The notes: generated by a model not told the origin, from the sequence alone. 64,000 bases of DNA from Bathymodiolus brooksi (GCA_963680875.1 OY804588.1:92808233-92872232), one strand, 5' to 3'; shown: positions 1-11,149, counted from the first letter of the stretch. Program-made: numbers and translations.

Positions 1-196
1 CTTCCAATATCATGCTGTCGTGGTCTTTTCTGTGTTCAGTGAGTGAAGATGAGATGTGATTATCCATTTTGTTGATATTGGTGATAATGTGACCATCATT
101 TGTTAAAGGTAATTGGATGTTTTGTTGATATTGGTTGAATTGTGACCATCACTGTTTAAACTCTTTTACCTGTTGATATACATGTGCACTTTCCAG

Positions 197-375
197 GTAA
201 ACCGTTGATCTTCATTGACTGCATTTGCCATTTGATATATTGGAGCAATGTGATATCAGCTTTGGAACAGGAATTGCTGTGGACAGACACAACAACATAT
301 ACCAAACATGTCGTTAACAAATACACAAGCTTCATTCTTCAGCGTCTAAAAATATACAAACGAATTATATGTTAG
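197..375 (+). CDS. Candidate terminal exon, unknown protein (unit 1 copy)
   Basis: The open frame follows a plausible 3' splice site (cactttccag) and encodes about 59 residues beginning GKPLIFIDCICHLIYW and ending LQRLKIYKRIIC before TAG. It has no in-frame ATG at its start, so it would be a last exon. Three copies exist (also 29211 and 62727). They differ by only a few residues and look slightly more conserved than the surrounding duplicated DNA. I do not recognise the family. It may be a fragment of a real gene or an open frame kept by chance. Confidence 0.3.
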
Positions 376-603
376 TATGTTAAATTACATGTATATTTGC
401 TTTGTAGTCTTTCCTTCATTTTACAAAAAGAAAAGAGTGAGTGATAGACCCAAATGATAATATTTATATCATGCTTGGTCTATCGTAGTTAGCCAGTTAA
501 TTTCTTATCGTGGTACTGGTGGGTCCTAGTCGGCTGGTTGGAATACAATGTTGTATTATATGGTAAAGTACATCAATGTTACACTACCGAGGTAGTTATG
601 ATA

Positions 604-1245
604 CATTATAACAGAGATGAAAGATATCATATATGTAACCAGAAGCCGTAAATCGAAGAAAGCAGACAATACAATGGTCAAAGAAAAATACAAAAAGCAC
701 AAACAAGGGTCTACAAACACTGTACACAAAAATCGAAGATGCACTTGGGTGCTCTGGAAGAGTAATTTACCTCTAAGACCCTATTCCAAGCACCCTATCT
801 CACTCTCCGTATTGTTCGTTGTGTGTGGGGCAGGGGGCCGTCTTGTCAAAATAATATATGAGCTATGTTTTTATGAGTTATTGTTGTGCCCATTACGATT
901 TCAACATGACAAAATGTATTCGGTGCTTCACTCCTGTTTACATTGTTTTATTTTATTTCGAGAAATCTGATATAAGGGGTTGATGAACGCAAGTTTGACT
1001 AGGCCAAATGGGTACTCAAAGAAAACATTGCTTAAAACAAATTAACAAGAAGACAAACACAAATTTTCAACAAAGACACGTTAGAGAAAACCGAATGGGA
1101 AATCAGGAATGGACAATGCAGAGTCACTGGCAATATTGGGTACTCAGGACAAATACAAACAATGCAAAAAAACATAGCACAGAAAGATAAAAAGAAGAAG
1201 TCAGGTGCTGCGAAAGGTAAGCGTATCCTGTCTCTCATAAGACAC
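604..1245 (-). mobile_element. PLE 3'-tail fragments (two, degraded)
   Basis: Two stretches (about 604-800 and 970-1245) read on the minus strand as the 3' untranslated tail seen elsewhere here. It is recognised by ...cgatttac-ggctt preceded by a run complementary to acaatggtcaaag, and by the caggtgct-cg-aaaggtaagc segment. Both are duplicated at 29640-30280 and 63140-63775. Confidence 0.6.
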
Positions 1246-1549
1246 CAACCATGTTACTCATATTGTCAATACGTGATGCACACCACCATACATAAACAAA
1301 CACAACTAACATAAATAAGAAATGAGCCCTCCTACAACCAACTGGGGTAACGACGAACCGAACACCGTTTGTATGCGGTAAGCGTAGCGGACATTACAAC
1401 ACGGAACACAGAACGTAAAGACGTATGGTAGGAAAATGCGTTGTGCATCACTCTACCCAAACACAAAAACAAACAACACAATAGGATATGAGCCTTCCTA
1501 CAAGCAACTGGCGTTAAAGACGAACCGAACATCGTGTTCATGCATTACA

Positions 1550-2030
1550 TAGAAAACTAAAGGACGAACAACGAGAACAATTAAAAAAGGACGATGCAAT
1601 CCAGAGCTGCGAAATGGTAGGAAGTTTATGTTCCACATATTCTGTAATAAGTTTCGAGACGTGGAGGGAAGGACGGGATTGCGAAAAACGGAACATATCT
1701 GTTGTCACAAGTATCCCGTAACGGCTAACCAAGTCATGATTGCAATATTACAAATTACCGGATTAGTGTTTCATTTGTGTTCCTGTTAACAGCAACACTA
1801 TAACAAAGAAATCCTAATAGAAACCAAAGCTATGGAATGTAGTGTAAACTGAGATATATTACATATTATATAGGCAGGTTTTCTTTGAAGTCTTCAACAC
1901 ATAAATGGAAAGTTTACAATGGTAAAATTGAAATCATATCTTTTGTCACATTATGTCGTTCTCAACATACCTAACTGTCAATTTCCAGGACTAGACGTTA
2001 TTTCATATATACACAATAGGTCAAATTGTA
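1550..2030 (-). pseudogene. PLE reverse transcriptase, C-terminal relic
   Basis: The minus strand encodes broken pieces such as SRYGILVTTDMFRFSQSRPS, matching the C-terminal end of the PLE RT relic at 11935-12745, followed by upstream thumb-domain remnants to about 2030. Stops and frameshifts prevent any function. The same relic is present at 30440-30965, so it predates the segmental duplication. Confidence 0.6.
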
Positions 2031-2068
2031 TTGAGGAGGACGTTCTGACTCTATATTGTGTTTGAACA

Positions 2069-2405
2069 GCATCGGCAGTGTAATGGTTAGCGGGCTCGCC
2101 TTGAGTGCGGTAGAAAGTGGGTTAGGGACCCGGTCTAATCCAACTAAAGACTGATTCTAACTAAACACACGATTTCAGGCGCGAGAGGAAAGATATGCTG
2201 GCTTGGAATCAGTATAATGTGTCCAAGTGGAGCGACATATTTTCCCGTAGAGTGTTTTTTTCAGTGAACTAACACTATAAAGATAAAAGTAAGAGTGATG
2301 GTATAGTACAAAACGTACCTCATAATCATTTTATTGAATAGAACTTGATCTCGACTTGATATAGCTAATAAAATTGTTCATTTGATGTTAAACAACACTA
2401 ACTAA
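2069..2405 (+). mobile_element. tRNA-Gly-derived SINE (SINE-Gly), full length
   Basis: The head (gcatcggcagtgtaatggttag then gctcgcc) resembles the 5' half of tRNA-Gly. It is followed by a degenerate B-box region (gtgggttagggacc), a conserved central core (ggcttggaatcagtataatgt) and a tail ending in gatatagctaat...ttaaacaac. The unit 2 copy is at 30995-31335. It is a retroposon and not a tRNA gene. Confidence 0.75.
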
Positions 2406-2956
2406 CTTTATTGAGATTGATTTTATGTTTGTCTGGTGTTTTGCTTTGTATATTTGGATAAGGACGATTTGTACTGGCTCCTCTACTAACTGGTACCTGA
2501 GATTTACCAAGACTAATATATTCAAAATCTAACAGTTAAAATGAAATGACCGTCATGTGTCGTGTTTTTTTTCCAATAATTTGGAGTAGGACTGAGAGAT
2601 GATTGTTTATTATGTTGATATTAATGAAATTATTGACTATCACTTTTAAAAAAAATTTGTCATTTAAGAGATATATAAAATACTGTTCTAATATGTTAAA
2701 TATACAATACAATTATTAATACAAATTAAGAGCACATTACCTTTTTATTTGCAGTTGGATACAATATATATCTATGATATTCGGCTTGTACATATATCTT
2801 CAATTGTATTGATTAGTGCAAAGTTTGAAATTCAATTCATATGACATTTAATCTGCACGCTAATGGCTGGATTACATGATCAGTTGTAAGAATCATATTT
2901 TTTGCTATTCTGTTTAGGCCCTTTGATTTACTAGCTCCTAAAAACCTTTTAATTAT
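2406..2956. other. Non-coding AT-rich stretch
   Basis: I see no gene, array or recognisable element here. It is duplicated at about 31336-31960 with small indels. Confidence 0.6.
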
Positions 2957-2981
2957 TTGGTTACCAAATTTTCTGCATTAA

Positions 2982-3019
2982 GTGTACCTCATGAAGGTTA
3001 TTCCATAAACGCGTCGTGC
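2982..3019 (+). ncRNA. Hammerhead-ribozyme-like relic (mutated), unit 1
   Basis: The layout matches 61709-61748 but the core is damaged. CTCATGA (2988-2994) stands where CTGATGA is needed, and TAAAC (3006-3010) where GAAAC is needed. GTC (3013-3015) and the stem I partners GTAC/GTGC are kept. It is probably inactive. Confidence 0.45.
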
Positions 3020-3139
3020 TCTATAATGTTCCTAGATCTACGTTTTTATTTTTATCGCCTGGTCTATTATTTTTGCTGGTGGACTATTAGACATCGAGGG
3101 TATTGTATGCCCAGAAGGCAGTGCTGCAGCACTGACATG

Positions 3140-3545
3140 GCTTATTAGATATCTTATTAATGCCATTTATCATGTAGCGAAAGCATAGTCTACATGTGTA
3201 TGCTTTGTAGATCATTATTTGTTCCTTTGTCTTTTTTCTTTTGGCCATTATGTTGTCTGTTCTTCTTTGATTTACGGATTCTGATTACCCTTTGGTATCT
3301 TCAAACTCTTCTTACATAAAGTTAAATCAATTTGACTTCTGACTTTAAGCTATTATTAGATATTTTATTAATGACATTTATCATAGAGCGAAAATATAGT
3401 CTACATGTGTATGCTTTGTAGATCATTATTTGTTCCTTTGTCTTTTTTCTTTTGGCCATTATGTTGTCTGTTCTTCTTTGATTTACGGATTCTGATTACT
3501 GCTTTGGTATCTTCAAACTCTTCTTACATAAAGTTAAATCAATAG
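3140..3545 (+). repeat. Tandem duplication of a PLE 3' tail, about 205 bp, two copies
   Basis: Two nearly identical copies of a segment containing tacatgtgtatgctttgtag, the ttttggccattatg run and the terminal gatttacggattctgatta...tcttcaaactcttctt lie head to tail. Unit 2 has only one, shortened copy at 32150-32320, so the doubling is specific to unit 1, or one copy was lost from unit 2. Confidence 0.75.
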
Positions 3546-3676
3546 ATTTTGAGAACATATAAATTGTCTTATAGACTAATCAAAATGACTGACTAAAATG
3601 ATTTTCAAAATAACAGCCTTGAAGTTTTTATTTATATGGGTAGATCATATGAATAAATACATTTCTCTGCATGCTG

Positions 3677-3856
3677 TGTGAAGACTTTGACTTCTGACTT
3701 TAAACCTGTATTCACACCTCGATACTACATGCACTACATTTTCCAGACATCTACCCATTATCATGGGTTTCAGAAGCCAGTTCAATATAACTGCTCCGGT
3801 TCTACTTCTCAATTTGCTCTGCTGAAAATAATAAGAGCAAACCCTGAGGTAAAAAC
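3677..3856 (+). CDS. Candidate internal exon, unknown protein (unit 1, acceptor lost)
   Basis: This 180-bp open segment encodes about 59 residues, including TLTSDFKPVF and YNCSGSTSQFALLKIIRANP, and ends at a strong donor (aaaac then gtaagtatc). The paralogous exon at 32458-32637 has the acceptor tgcag. Here the same position reads tgctg, so the AG is gone and this copy is probably not spliced correctly. Most codons agree between copies, with about ten replacements. I cannot assign a family. Confidence 0.3.
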
Positions 3857-4440
3857 GTAAGTATCTAATTTAATGAGAATTACATGGGACATACTCATAG
3901 TCAAAAACTAGAACGATTTTAATTGATTGGTTATTGCTTAATGTCCAGTGAAGATTATTTCAGCTATATTCACTGCGAGAACAAGTTAAATAATATAAAA
4001 TGCAACTATAAAAAATGAGGGAAGGGAGGGTCAACTGGGTCAACGACTTTTTAATACAAACGAAGAGTATGACGAGTTGAGCAGGGACGAACAATTTAGT
4101 CTTTGTAGCGGCTACAAATGCGCACAATATTTTGCGAAAACAAAGCAAAGAAGTCTTTAACGTTCAGGTAGCGTTGCACTTTCCAAACTCGCTACCCACC
4201 GTCAGACTTCCCGTATTATATTCTGTCAATCCCCCTTGTCCGCCACCCGAGGACGGGCTGAACAGCTCTGTGGGTTTAAGCCATGGTAACCTAAACAATG
4301 TGTAGTATCTAGCAATGATAAGGTCTTTGGCAGCAGGGATATTAACGACAAATACCTATAACCCATCATATAGATTACTTATAATGACAAGTACTTAAAT
4401 AAATATTATATCTGGAGTTATGTCCCTTTGACCGAATATT
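3857..4440. other. Non-coding stretch
   Basis: No gene or named repeat is seen. It is homologous to 32638-33240. Confidence 0.6.
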
Positions 4441-4644
4441 GTTTATTTGAATTCGCAGTAAGTTGTATGTCTACATCAAATACGGAAAACATGGCATATT
4501 AATAAAGATTACCAAAAATGCATTTCATTCCATGATTTTATTTGTAATATCTAAATCTCAGAATAATCAAGGAAAATGCTTGAGAAAACCATCAGACAAA
4601 CAATACAGAACAAAAAGAATACAAAAGTAAACAAAAACAAAGCA

Positions 4645-4647
4645 AAA

Positions 4648-4722
<75 letters not shown>

Positions 4723-4725
4723 ATA
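4645..4725. repeat. (AAAT)n microsatellite
   Basis: About 20 tandem AAAT units, which give Leu/Tyr/Ile-rich artefact frames on the minus strand. A longer allele-like counterpart lies at 42065-42202. Confidence 0.95.
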
Positions 4726-5209
4726 CAAAAATAAAAACAAAAACAAAAACAAACTTCCAGTAAAATCTGAAAGAATCATGGCTATCTTTAATAGAAAATA
4801 TATACATGTGAAAGTGTATAACGTGTTTCTAATATGAAACCTACTTTAGAATTATGAAACGAAATGGTCAACAATTCTGGCAATATCAACAAAACATGTA
4901 CCTCTCACCTCAAATTATTAATCACAACAAAAACCACGACATATGTCATGTAAATCCAAGGCCTGGGTTGGTAGAGACACACAGGCGTGATGGGATTAAA
5001 TCGGTTAAATGAGATCAAGTTATTAGCAATCAATAGAAAAACCGGCACAAAATTCCTCTGAAACATAAGACTCCATATCATATTAATAGATTAAGAGAAT
5101 CAGACAACATAAAATGCATTCTCATTATTTACAATTGTACAGTGACTGTCATGTGAAAAACAATAATATAAGCGATAATTTTAAGCGAGGTCCTGGTGGA
5201 TTATGTTTC

Positions 5210-5465
5210 ATGTTCACGTACATCCACATCCTGGTGTTCGAAACTAGTGGAGCAGGCCCTTCTTACGCTTCTAGAACACATGTGTTCACTCCTGGTTTTA
5301 GTGGGTTTACATTGTTCGATCTTTTGTTGTCTATGTAGTGTTTTGTAAATCAATGTTTCTTCTTTTGTCCTTTTTTTCGTTCGGCCATTGTATTGCCTGT
5401 CCTTCTTCGAATTACGACTTCCTGATTATCGCCTTTTTATCTTCAAACTGTTATTAGTATGTTTT
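5210..5465 (+). mobile_element. PLE 3'-tail fragment
   Basis: It contains the PLE tail run from ttcactcctggttttagtgg through gttcgatcttttgttgt to cttcgaattacgacttcctg and tatcttcaaactg. There is no coding part. The same insertion is in block Q copies 2 and 3. Confidence 0.65.
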
Positions 5466-5738
5466 CAGCAGGAATAAATAATTTACGTTTCTATATTGGA
5501 TAAAACTTCCTGTTTTGGGATGTAAAATTAACCCCAATAATGGACGATAAGTCTCACAGTTCTATCCTTTCTATGATTTTCTTCCTATAAACGATTCCGG
5601 TTTGCTCTTTGGTTACTTTTATCTTTCAGAATATGCATTGAGTACATACTGTTCGTGCCAAATGGCTTCAAATGCCCCAAATCTTGACTTCTGAAGTTCA
5701 ACTACATACAAAATATCCAACTTCAAATAATTTGCTAC

Positions 5739-5985
5739 CACATCGGTGGTATAATGGTCGAATGTGGTAAATCATAGGTTTGAGCTCAGTTCGTGTCAAG
5801 CCAAGGATTGGTATGTGTTGCTCCTCCGCTAAACAAGCAACAACAAGGAGCGAGAGCAAACACTGGTTGACTCTAAATCAGGATAATGTATTCGACTGGA
5901 CCCGATGATTCTCATTTCAGTACAAGCGGACATCATCACCACATTGCAATGTTCTCGTCATAATATAGCTGAAATAATGCTCATC
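5739..5985 (+). mobile_element. SINE-Gly copy in block Q1
   Basis: The tRNA-Gly-like head (catcggtggtataatggtcg) is followed by the central core region (gactctaaatcaggataatgt) and a tail with ataatatagctgaaataatg. Orthologous copies lie at 11670 and 43185, so it was present before block Q duplicated. Confidence 0.7.
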
Positions 5986-6332
5986 TGATGGAAGGAGAGT
6001 TTGAAGATACTAAAGGGGTAATCAGAATCCGTATGTCGAAGAAGAACAGACAACACAATGGACAGAAGAAAAACTACAAAAGGACAAACTACGATCTACA
6101 AAACATGCATATAAAACTATAGATCGAGTAACACGAACCCCAGGGTGTGAACTCAGGTGCCCCGCAAGGGTAAGCAGTTCCTGCTCCACTAGTGGCACCC
6201 GTCGGGTTAATCTAGTTACAAACCTGGTGATAAGTCATGAATGAGGACAAGACCGGGAAGTGCTTACGATAAATCGAACATATCCGTGGTCATATGTGAC
6301 ACAGATATTCAATAGCGGTCAACCAAGTCATG
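5986..6332 (-). mobile_element. PLE 3' end (3' UTR plus last RT codons), 5'-truncated
   Basis: Read on the minus strand it runs from the last RT codons (around tgacttggttgaccgctatt) through the conserved block ggtgccactagtggagcagg, then ctgcttaccctt, to the end cttcgacatacggattctga. The truncation point abuts a CTT microsatellite. Confidence 0.75.
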
Positions 6333-6335
6333 GTG

Positions 6336-6389
6336 TCTTCTTCTTCTTCTTCTTCTTCTTCTTCTTCTTCTTCTTCTTCTTCTTCTTCC
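6336..6389. repeat. (CTT)n microsatellite
   Basis: About 18 CTT units lie next to the truncated end of the PLE fragment. They encode a spurious poly-Ser frame on the plus strand. Confidence 0.95.
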
Positions 6390-6803
6390 GTGTACAGAGT
6401 GTACTCATCATTGAGCGCTATACACCAGCGTGACAGTCAAGATAAAAGCCCCGCATATCAATATTTGCAGTTAAAAACAGACGGGAATCTTATCTACACG
6501 GTCAGGAACTGGGCAGGTGGTAAGTTTCCCATTGTGTCCCTTAACAATTCTTACCACATGTTTGTCAACAAATCATTTTTACCATAATATGTCTTGTCAG
6601 CAGATAATGATCGCCACGATATAATTGAAATGTTGTTCACAGTGGCGTTAAACAACCATGATGACATAAGCCAATCACTTTTGAATGTTATAAAATATGT
6701 ACACAAAACTAATAAGGATAAATGCGAATTTGAAATTTAAAAAAAATGATAGGAATAAAACCACGGTAATCCCCAAAATGTCTAGCTAAAATAAACCTTC
6801 TAT

Positions 6804-7170
6804 GCATCTGCGGTGTATTGGTTAGTATGCTCGCCTTGAGTGCAGTAGATCGTGGGTTTGAACACCGGTCAGATAAAACCGGAGATTGTGAAAGTGGTAT
6901 TTGTTGCTTCTCTGCTAACTACACAACATTAAGGAGAAAGAACAAAGATTGGTTGGCTCGGAATCAGAATAATGTTTGTGAGTGGAGTGACATGTCTGCC
7001 TGCAAACAGTTATTTAACTTAGCTAACACTATGAAAGTTCAACTGTGCCTATTGGTCTAGTGCAATGAGTACATCATCATCATATCATCAATATCTAACT
7101 TACTCTCGCCATGATAAATGTACGGCTGAAATAGTGCATACTTGGCGTTAAACAACAATTACTCACCCAC
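6804..7170 (+). mobile_element. SINE-Gly, full length
   Basis: The head gcatctgcggtgtattggttag, the B-box region tgggtttgaacacc, the core ggctcggaatcagaataatg and the tail ggctgaaatag...ttggcgttaaacaac are all present. The unit 2-type counterpart is 17039-17400. Its internal segment 7006-7067 is identical to a patch inside the RT relic at 9528-9589. Confidence 0.8.
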
Positions 7171-7184
7171 TCCTTACTTTGTAA

Positions 7185-7440
7185 GATAAAGTTTGCCAAT
7201 GACTATTTGCAGTAGGCCGGTTGTCTTCTCGTGGTACTGTGGTTCCTCCACCAATACGATTCACTGTTGGAGGGGGAGTTTATGGTGTTTAATGCCTCTT
7301 TCAACAATATTTCAATTTTATTGTGGCGGTCAGTTTTATTTGTGGAGGAAACCCGGAGAGAAACCCGGAGAAAACTACCGATCTCCCGCAAGACACTAAC
7401 AAACTTTATCACATAGATTTTTCACTTTTGGTCTTTATTA
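7185..7440. mobile_element. SINE-B fragments in inverted arrangement
   Basis: The plus-strand piece contains the degenerate tctcgtggtactgtggttcctcc. It is followed by a minus-strand piece with tttcaacaatatttcaattt, then gtggcggtcag and ggaggaaacccggag. Together they form an imperfect palindrome. A more complete version is at 54105-54450. Confidence 0.6.
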
Positions 7441-7496
7441 TAATTGTTATTTTAATAATTTGAATCAGTTAGAATGAGCGAGTGAGTGATTGTTGT

Positions 7497-7837
7497 TTAA
7501 CGCCAATTCAGCCATTTTTTCAGCTATATCATGGCGAGAACAAGTTAATTTTCAATAAGATTATGATGAGATCAGCTTTGTACTAGACCAACACGCTGAG
7601 TTGAATTGTTGTAGTGCTAGCTCACTGAAACGACAGTCCGCGTATAGACATGTCGCCCCACTCGGATACATTATCCTGATTCCGAGCTAACCAGTCTTTG
7701 CTCTCTCCTTAATACTGCGTGCTTAGCGGAGAAGCAACACATACCAATTTTATAGTCTTTGGTTCGACCCAATCGTGGCTCTAACCCACGGTCTACTGCA
7801 CTCGAGGCGAGTACGCTAACCATTACATCACCGATGC
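7497..7837 (-). mobile_element. SINE-Gly, full length, minus strand
   Basis: On the reverse strand the head (ending at 7837), B box, core (cggaatcaggataatgtatc) and 3' tail (gatatagctgaaaaaatggc) are complete. It lies next to a second, partial minus-strand copy at 8093-8168. Confidence 0.75.
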
Positions 7838-7930
7838 GGTTCCCTTTTATAAGAAGTGGCGAGGTCAAACTAATCTAGTATAAGGTCTTGTCCCAAACAA
7901 AACATTGACAGTACTGACAGCATAGTTATA

Positions 7931-7931
7931 A

Positions 7932-7964
<33 letters not shown>

Positions 7965-7965
7965 A
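7931..7965. repeat. (TA)n(GA)n microsatellite
   Basis: A short TA tract passes directly into a GA tract. Confidence 0.9.
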
Positions 7966-8092
7966 TAGTTAGTTTTCTGTGTAGTATTTTATTGATCACC
8001 TCTGTTATCCTTGATCTTATGGCCATTGTGTTGTCTATCCTTGTTCGATTCACGGCTTTTGATTGCCCTTTGGTATGTTCAAGTCTTTGGTA

Positions 8093-8168
8093 TGACACTA
8101 CCGGGGCTAGAACCCACGATCTACCGCACTCGAGGCGAGCACGCTAACCATTACACCACCGATGCGGT
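8093..8168 (-). mobile_element. SINE-Gly head only, minus strand
   Basis: Only the tRNA-like part is kept, including cgagtgcggtagatcgtggg and the head complement. It is duplicated at 17505-17618. Confidence 0.65.
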
Positions 8169-8499
8169 TTGAATGAATTAGTTAGAGATACTTCACAAGT
8201 CTACCTTGCACTTTGCCAGTCAAGTCTATCTATTTCGATAACATACCGGCATTTTATGTTACAAATAAGATGAAATAACTGATCATGGAGCCTGTGAAAA
8301 TATTGGTTTGATAAACAATGAAACTTCAATTATAGACTAGATTGTGGTTGAGCAGAAATGGAATAATTATTTATGATACAAACGATTTGTATACAACAAT
8401 AAATATAGAAGACGTAATTGGAAATAGTAGAGACTATCTAAGAAGCTTGTGTATTAAGAGATATTACGTCCATAATCTCTCCACTTAAATACTTAAGCC

Positions 8500-8735
8500 A
8501 ACTTCTTAATTCTTCTACCTCGGTCATTCCTCCAGCTTCATAATTCTTTCACTCCATAGTTGATCTACCTCCATAATTCTTTCACGCCATAATTGTTCTA
8601 CCTTCATAATTCTTTCACTCCATAATTGTTCTACCTCCATATTTCTTTCACTTCATAATTGTTATACCTCCATAATTCTTTCATCTCCATAATTGTTCTA
8701 CCTCCAATATAGATCTACCTCAATAATAGTAGTTG
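8500..8735. repeat. ccataatt minisatellite, about 33-bp period, degenerate
   Basis: Units of the type ctccataattctttca followed by ctccataattgttctac recur with drift. Paralogous, shorter arrays lie at 20770-20950 and about 54900-54975. Confidence 0.75.
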
Positions 8736-8985
8736 CCTTCGTGTTTAGAATCGTGTGGTAGTTGGATTTACAACTACCTGTGCAATCAGTGCCTATCACC
8801 ACTAACGTTGCGAGTTCGAAACAGGTTCATGGCGAGGTGTATTCGATACAACTTTATGTGCTAAAGTTTGTCAGTGACTTGGGACAAATCAGTGTTTTTC
8901 TCCGGGTACTCCGGTTTCCTCCACCAATAAAACTGACCACCTGAAATATTGTTGAAAGTACCGTTAAACACTATAAACCTTTACA
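8736..8985 (+). mobile_element. SINE-B, full length
   Basis: The head contains a B-box-like gcgagttcgaaacagg. The body contains ctccgggtactccggtttcc and tccaccaataaaactgacc, and the tail ends gaaatattgttgaaagtacc. This is a widespread molluscan SINE type. Paralogous copies are at 20947 and 54983. Confidence 0.75.
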
Positions 8986-9032
8986 CCTATTCATAATTGT
9001 ACTATCTCCATAAATTGTTCACTTCCCTTTGT

Positions 9033-10132
9033 CCTACCGCATGACAAATTAAAAACCCGCTTAAAAGAAACAATTCACAAAGCTTTCAGTCATAGAAACT
9101 ATGGCTCAAAATGTGTTGTGTTAGGCTACAATTCCAGATATTTTTCAAACAAAATTCAAAAAGGTAAAACATGCTACTCCGAGGAACAAGTGATCAGTAT
9201 GCTGGAGTTCCTCATCGATAACATATTTGTCTCCTTTGGAGGGATACTGTTTCAGCAGGTCGTCGGCATACCAATGGGTACGAATTGTGCCCCTCTACTA
9301 GCCGATTTATTTTTATACTCATATGAGTCGGAGTTTCTTCAAAAGCTTGTAAAAGATGAGAAGATTCATGAGACTAGAGCCTTTAATTTCACATACAGGT
9401 ATATTGATGACGTTTTATCTATAAATAATTCTAGATTTGCAGAATTTCTTCCATTGATATATCCTCCATAGCTGGAAGTTAAAGAGACCATAGATACCGC
9501 TTCGTCCGCATCATTTTTGGACTTGTGACAGTTATTTAACTTAGCTAACACTATGAAAGTTCAACTGTGCCTATTGGTCTAGTGCAATGTTTTATGATAA
9601 ACGGGACGACTTCAATTTTAAGATCATAAATTTTCCAAATATGTGCAGCAATATACCAGCTTCTCCTGCATATGGTGTTTACATCTCGCAATTGATTCGC
9701 TATGCAAGGGCCAGTAGTAATTATTCTGATTTCCTGAAACGTCATCTTCATCTGAGAAACAGGCTACTGGACCAGGGCTATAAAAAGATTCGCCTTATTC
9801 GATCTCTTAAAAAGTTTATATTCCGATACCAAGATCTTGTCGAAATATATTCCGTCTCTGCACTAAAGATTATAAACGATGGATTTTCATATAGTGAAAA
9901 TGTATAAAGATAAGGTTTCAACAAAAATGTCAAAAATATTTTGTTTATCAATGTGTGACGTAAAAGTGTTTTTGACATTTACTTCACTGAGCTTGGCGCT
10001 GATTTGACAACTGTTTTACCTGATTTGTTCAAGTACTGTTGTAAATACTGTTATAGTGACAGCCGGAAACTTTGAGCCGTAATGAAAGGGGGAGGATTGG
10101 CGCTTTAAAATCTGATTCAACCCACCATTTCT
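9033..10132 (+). pseudogene. PLE reverse transcriptase, truncated and patched copy (RT1)
   Basis: The copy corresponds to about 24414-25515 of the RT at 23709-25264, close to 97% identical by eye. It starts just before RT motif A, in the segment ctaccgcatgacaaatta, so the upstream part is missing. Readable motifs are GIPMGTNCAPLLADLF, YRYIDDV (catalytic Asp pair) and, after a break, YDKRDDFNFKIINFP and AYGVYISQLIRYA. A GAG-to-TAG change stops the frame at 9469-9471. About 40 bp are replaced by a 62-bp SINE patch (9528-9589). The 3' UTR runs to about 10132. It is non-functional. The high identity to RT2 suggests a recent common source. Confidence 0.85.
9528..9589 (+). other. 62-bp SINE patch inside the RT relic
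   Basis: This stretch is identical over its full length to 7006-7067 of the SINE-Gly 2.5 kb upstream. It replaces the RT segment seen at 24907-24949. The other local SINE copy (17238-17300) differs at several bases, so the donor was the nearby 7-kb copy or a close relative. Confidence 0.85.
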
Positions 10133-10185
10133 TTAGAAATGCCTGTACCACGTTCAGACTTTACGGATTATAACTTTAACTTCAA

Positions 10186-10186
10186 C

Positions 10187-10217
<31 letters not shown>

Positions 10218-10221
10218 ACAC
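10186..10221. repeat. Poly(C)-(CA)n tract
   Basis: Eighteen C residues are followed by about nine CA units, at the junction between RT1 and block Q copy 2. Confidence 0.95.
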
Positions 10222-11149
10222 CCTAATCCGCAACCTGGGGTCGGAATGAGCAACTCTGGGTTGAAGCCCTGGGAACCTACACCAGTATCTAGTAATTATA
10301 TGAGCAGGGATACTGGCGACAAATACTTATAGCCCACCATATACATTACAAGTACTTTAATTAGTATAATATCTGGAGTTATTTCCCTTTGATCGAATGT
10401 TCTTTATTTGAATTCGCAGTAAGTTGTATATCTATATAAAATACGAAAAGATTGACATATTATTAAAGACTGCCAAAGATGAATTTAATTTCTTTATTTT
10501 ATCTGTAATATCTAATTCTCAGATTAATCAAGGAAATTGCCTAAGAAAAACACCAGACTAAAAATACAGAACAAAAAGAATAAAAAAAAAAAATAAAAAA
10601 AAATGAATGAATAAATAAATATAATAAAACAATACAAAAGAAAATAGAACCAAAAATAAAACAGAAGCAAACTTCTTCCTCCTCCATGTTTAGACAGTAA
10701 AACCGAAAAGAAGCATGGCTATGTTTTATAGAAAAATATATACATATAGAAGTGTATAGCATGTTTCTAAATTGGAAACTGCTTAAAAATCATGAAACGA
10801 AAGGGTAAACAATTCTGTCAATATAAGCAAAACAAGTACCTCTCACCTCAAGTTATTAATCACAACAAACACCACATCATATGTCGATGTCAATCCAGGT
10901 CCAGGGTTGGGACAAGCACACAGATGTGACGGGATTAAATTGGTTAATGAGATGAAGTTATTAGCAATCAATAGAAAAACCGGCACAACATTCCTCTGAT
11001 ACATAAAACTCCTTATCATATTAATAGATTAAGAGAGTCAGACAACATAGAATTTATTCTCATTACATACAACTTGAGAGTGACTATCATATGAAAAACA
11101 ATATTAGAAGCGATGATTTTAAGTGAGGTCACTTTAAGTGGATTATGTT

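Larger units (their letters stand above)
1..4450. repeat. Segmental duplication block P, unit 1 copy
   Basis: The block aligns almost end to end with 29010-33250, and its first 1.4 kb also with 62530-64000, at roughly 90-95% by eye. It carries the same ordered landmarks: small exon, PLE tails, RT relic, SINE, hammerhead relic and second exon. The right edge, at the sequence gaattcgcagtaagttg, is the empty site of the transposon found at 33251-41879 in unit 2. Confidence 0.85.
4451..6332. repeat. Duplicated block Q, copy 1
   Basis: Block Q occurs at 4451-6332, 10400-12290 and 41885-43800, with a fragment at 49690-49910. Shared landmarks are the AAAT tract, the ggtcaacaattctggcaatatc segment, a plus-strand PLE tail, a SINE-Gly beginning ccacatcggtggtataatgg, and a minus-strand PLE 3' end. 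Two copies lie in unit 1 and only one complete copy in unit 2. Confidence 0.85.

Noticed and set aside
6330..6587. Poly-Ser protein
   Set aside because: The frame starts in a (CTT)n tract next to a truncated PLE end and has no conserved continuation in unit 2.
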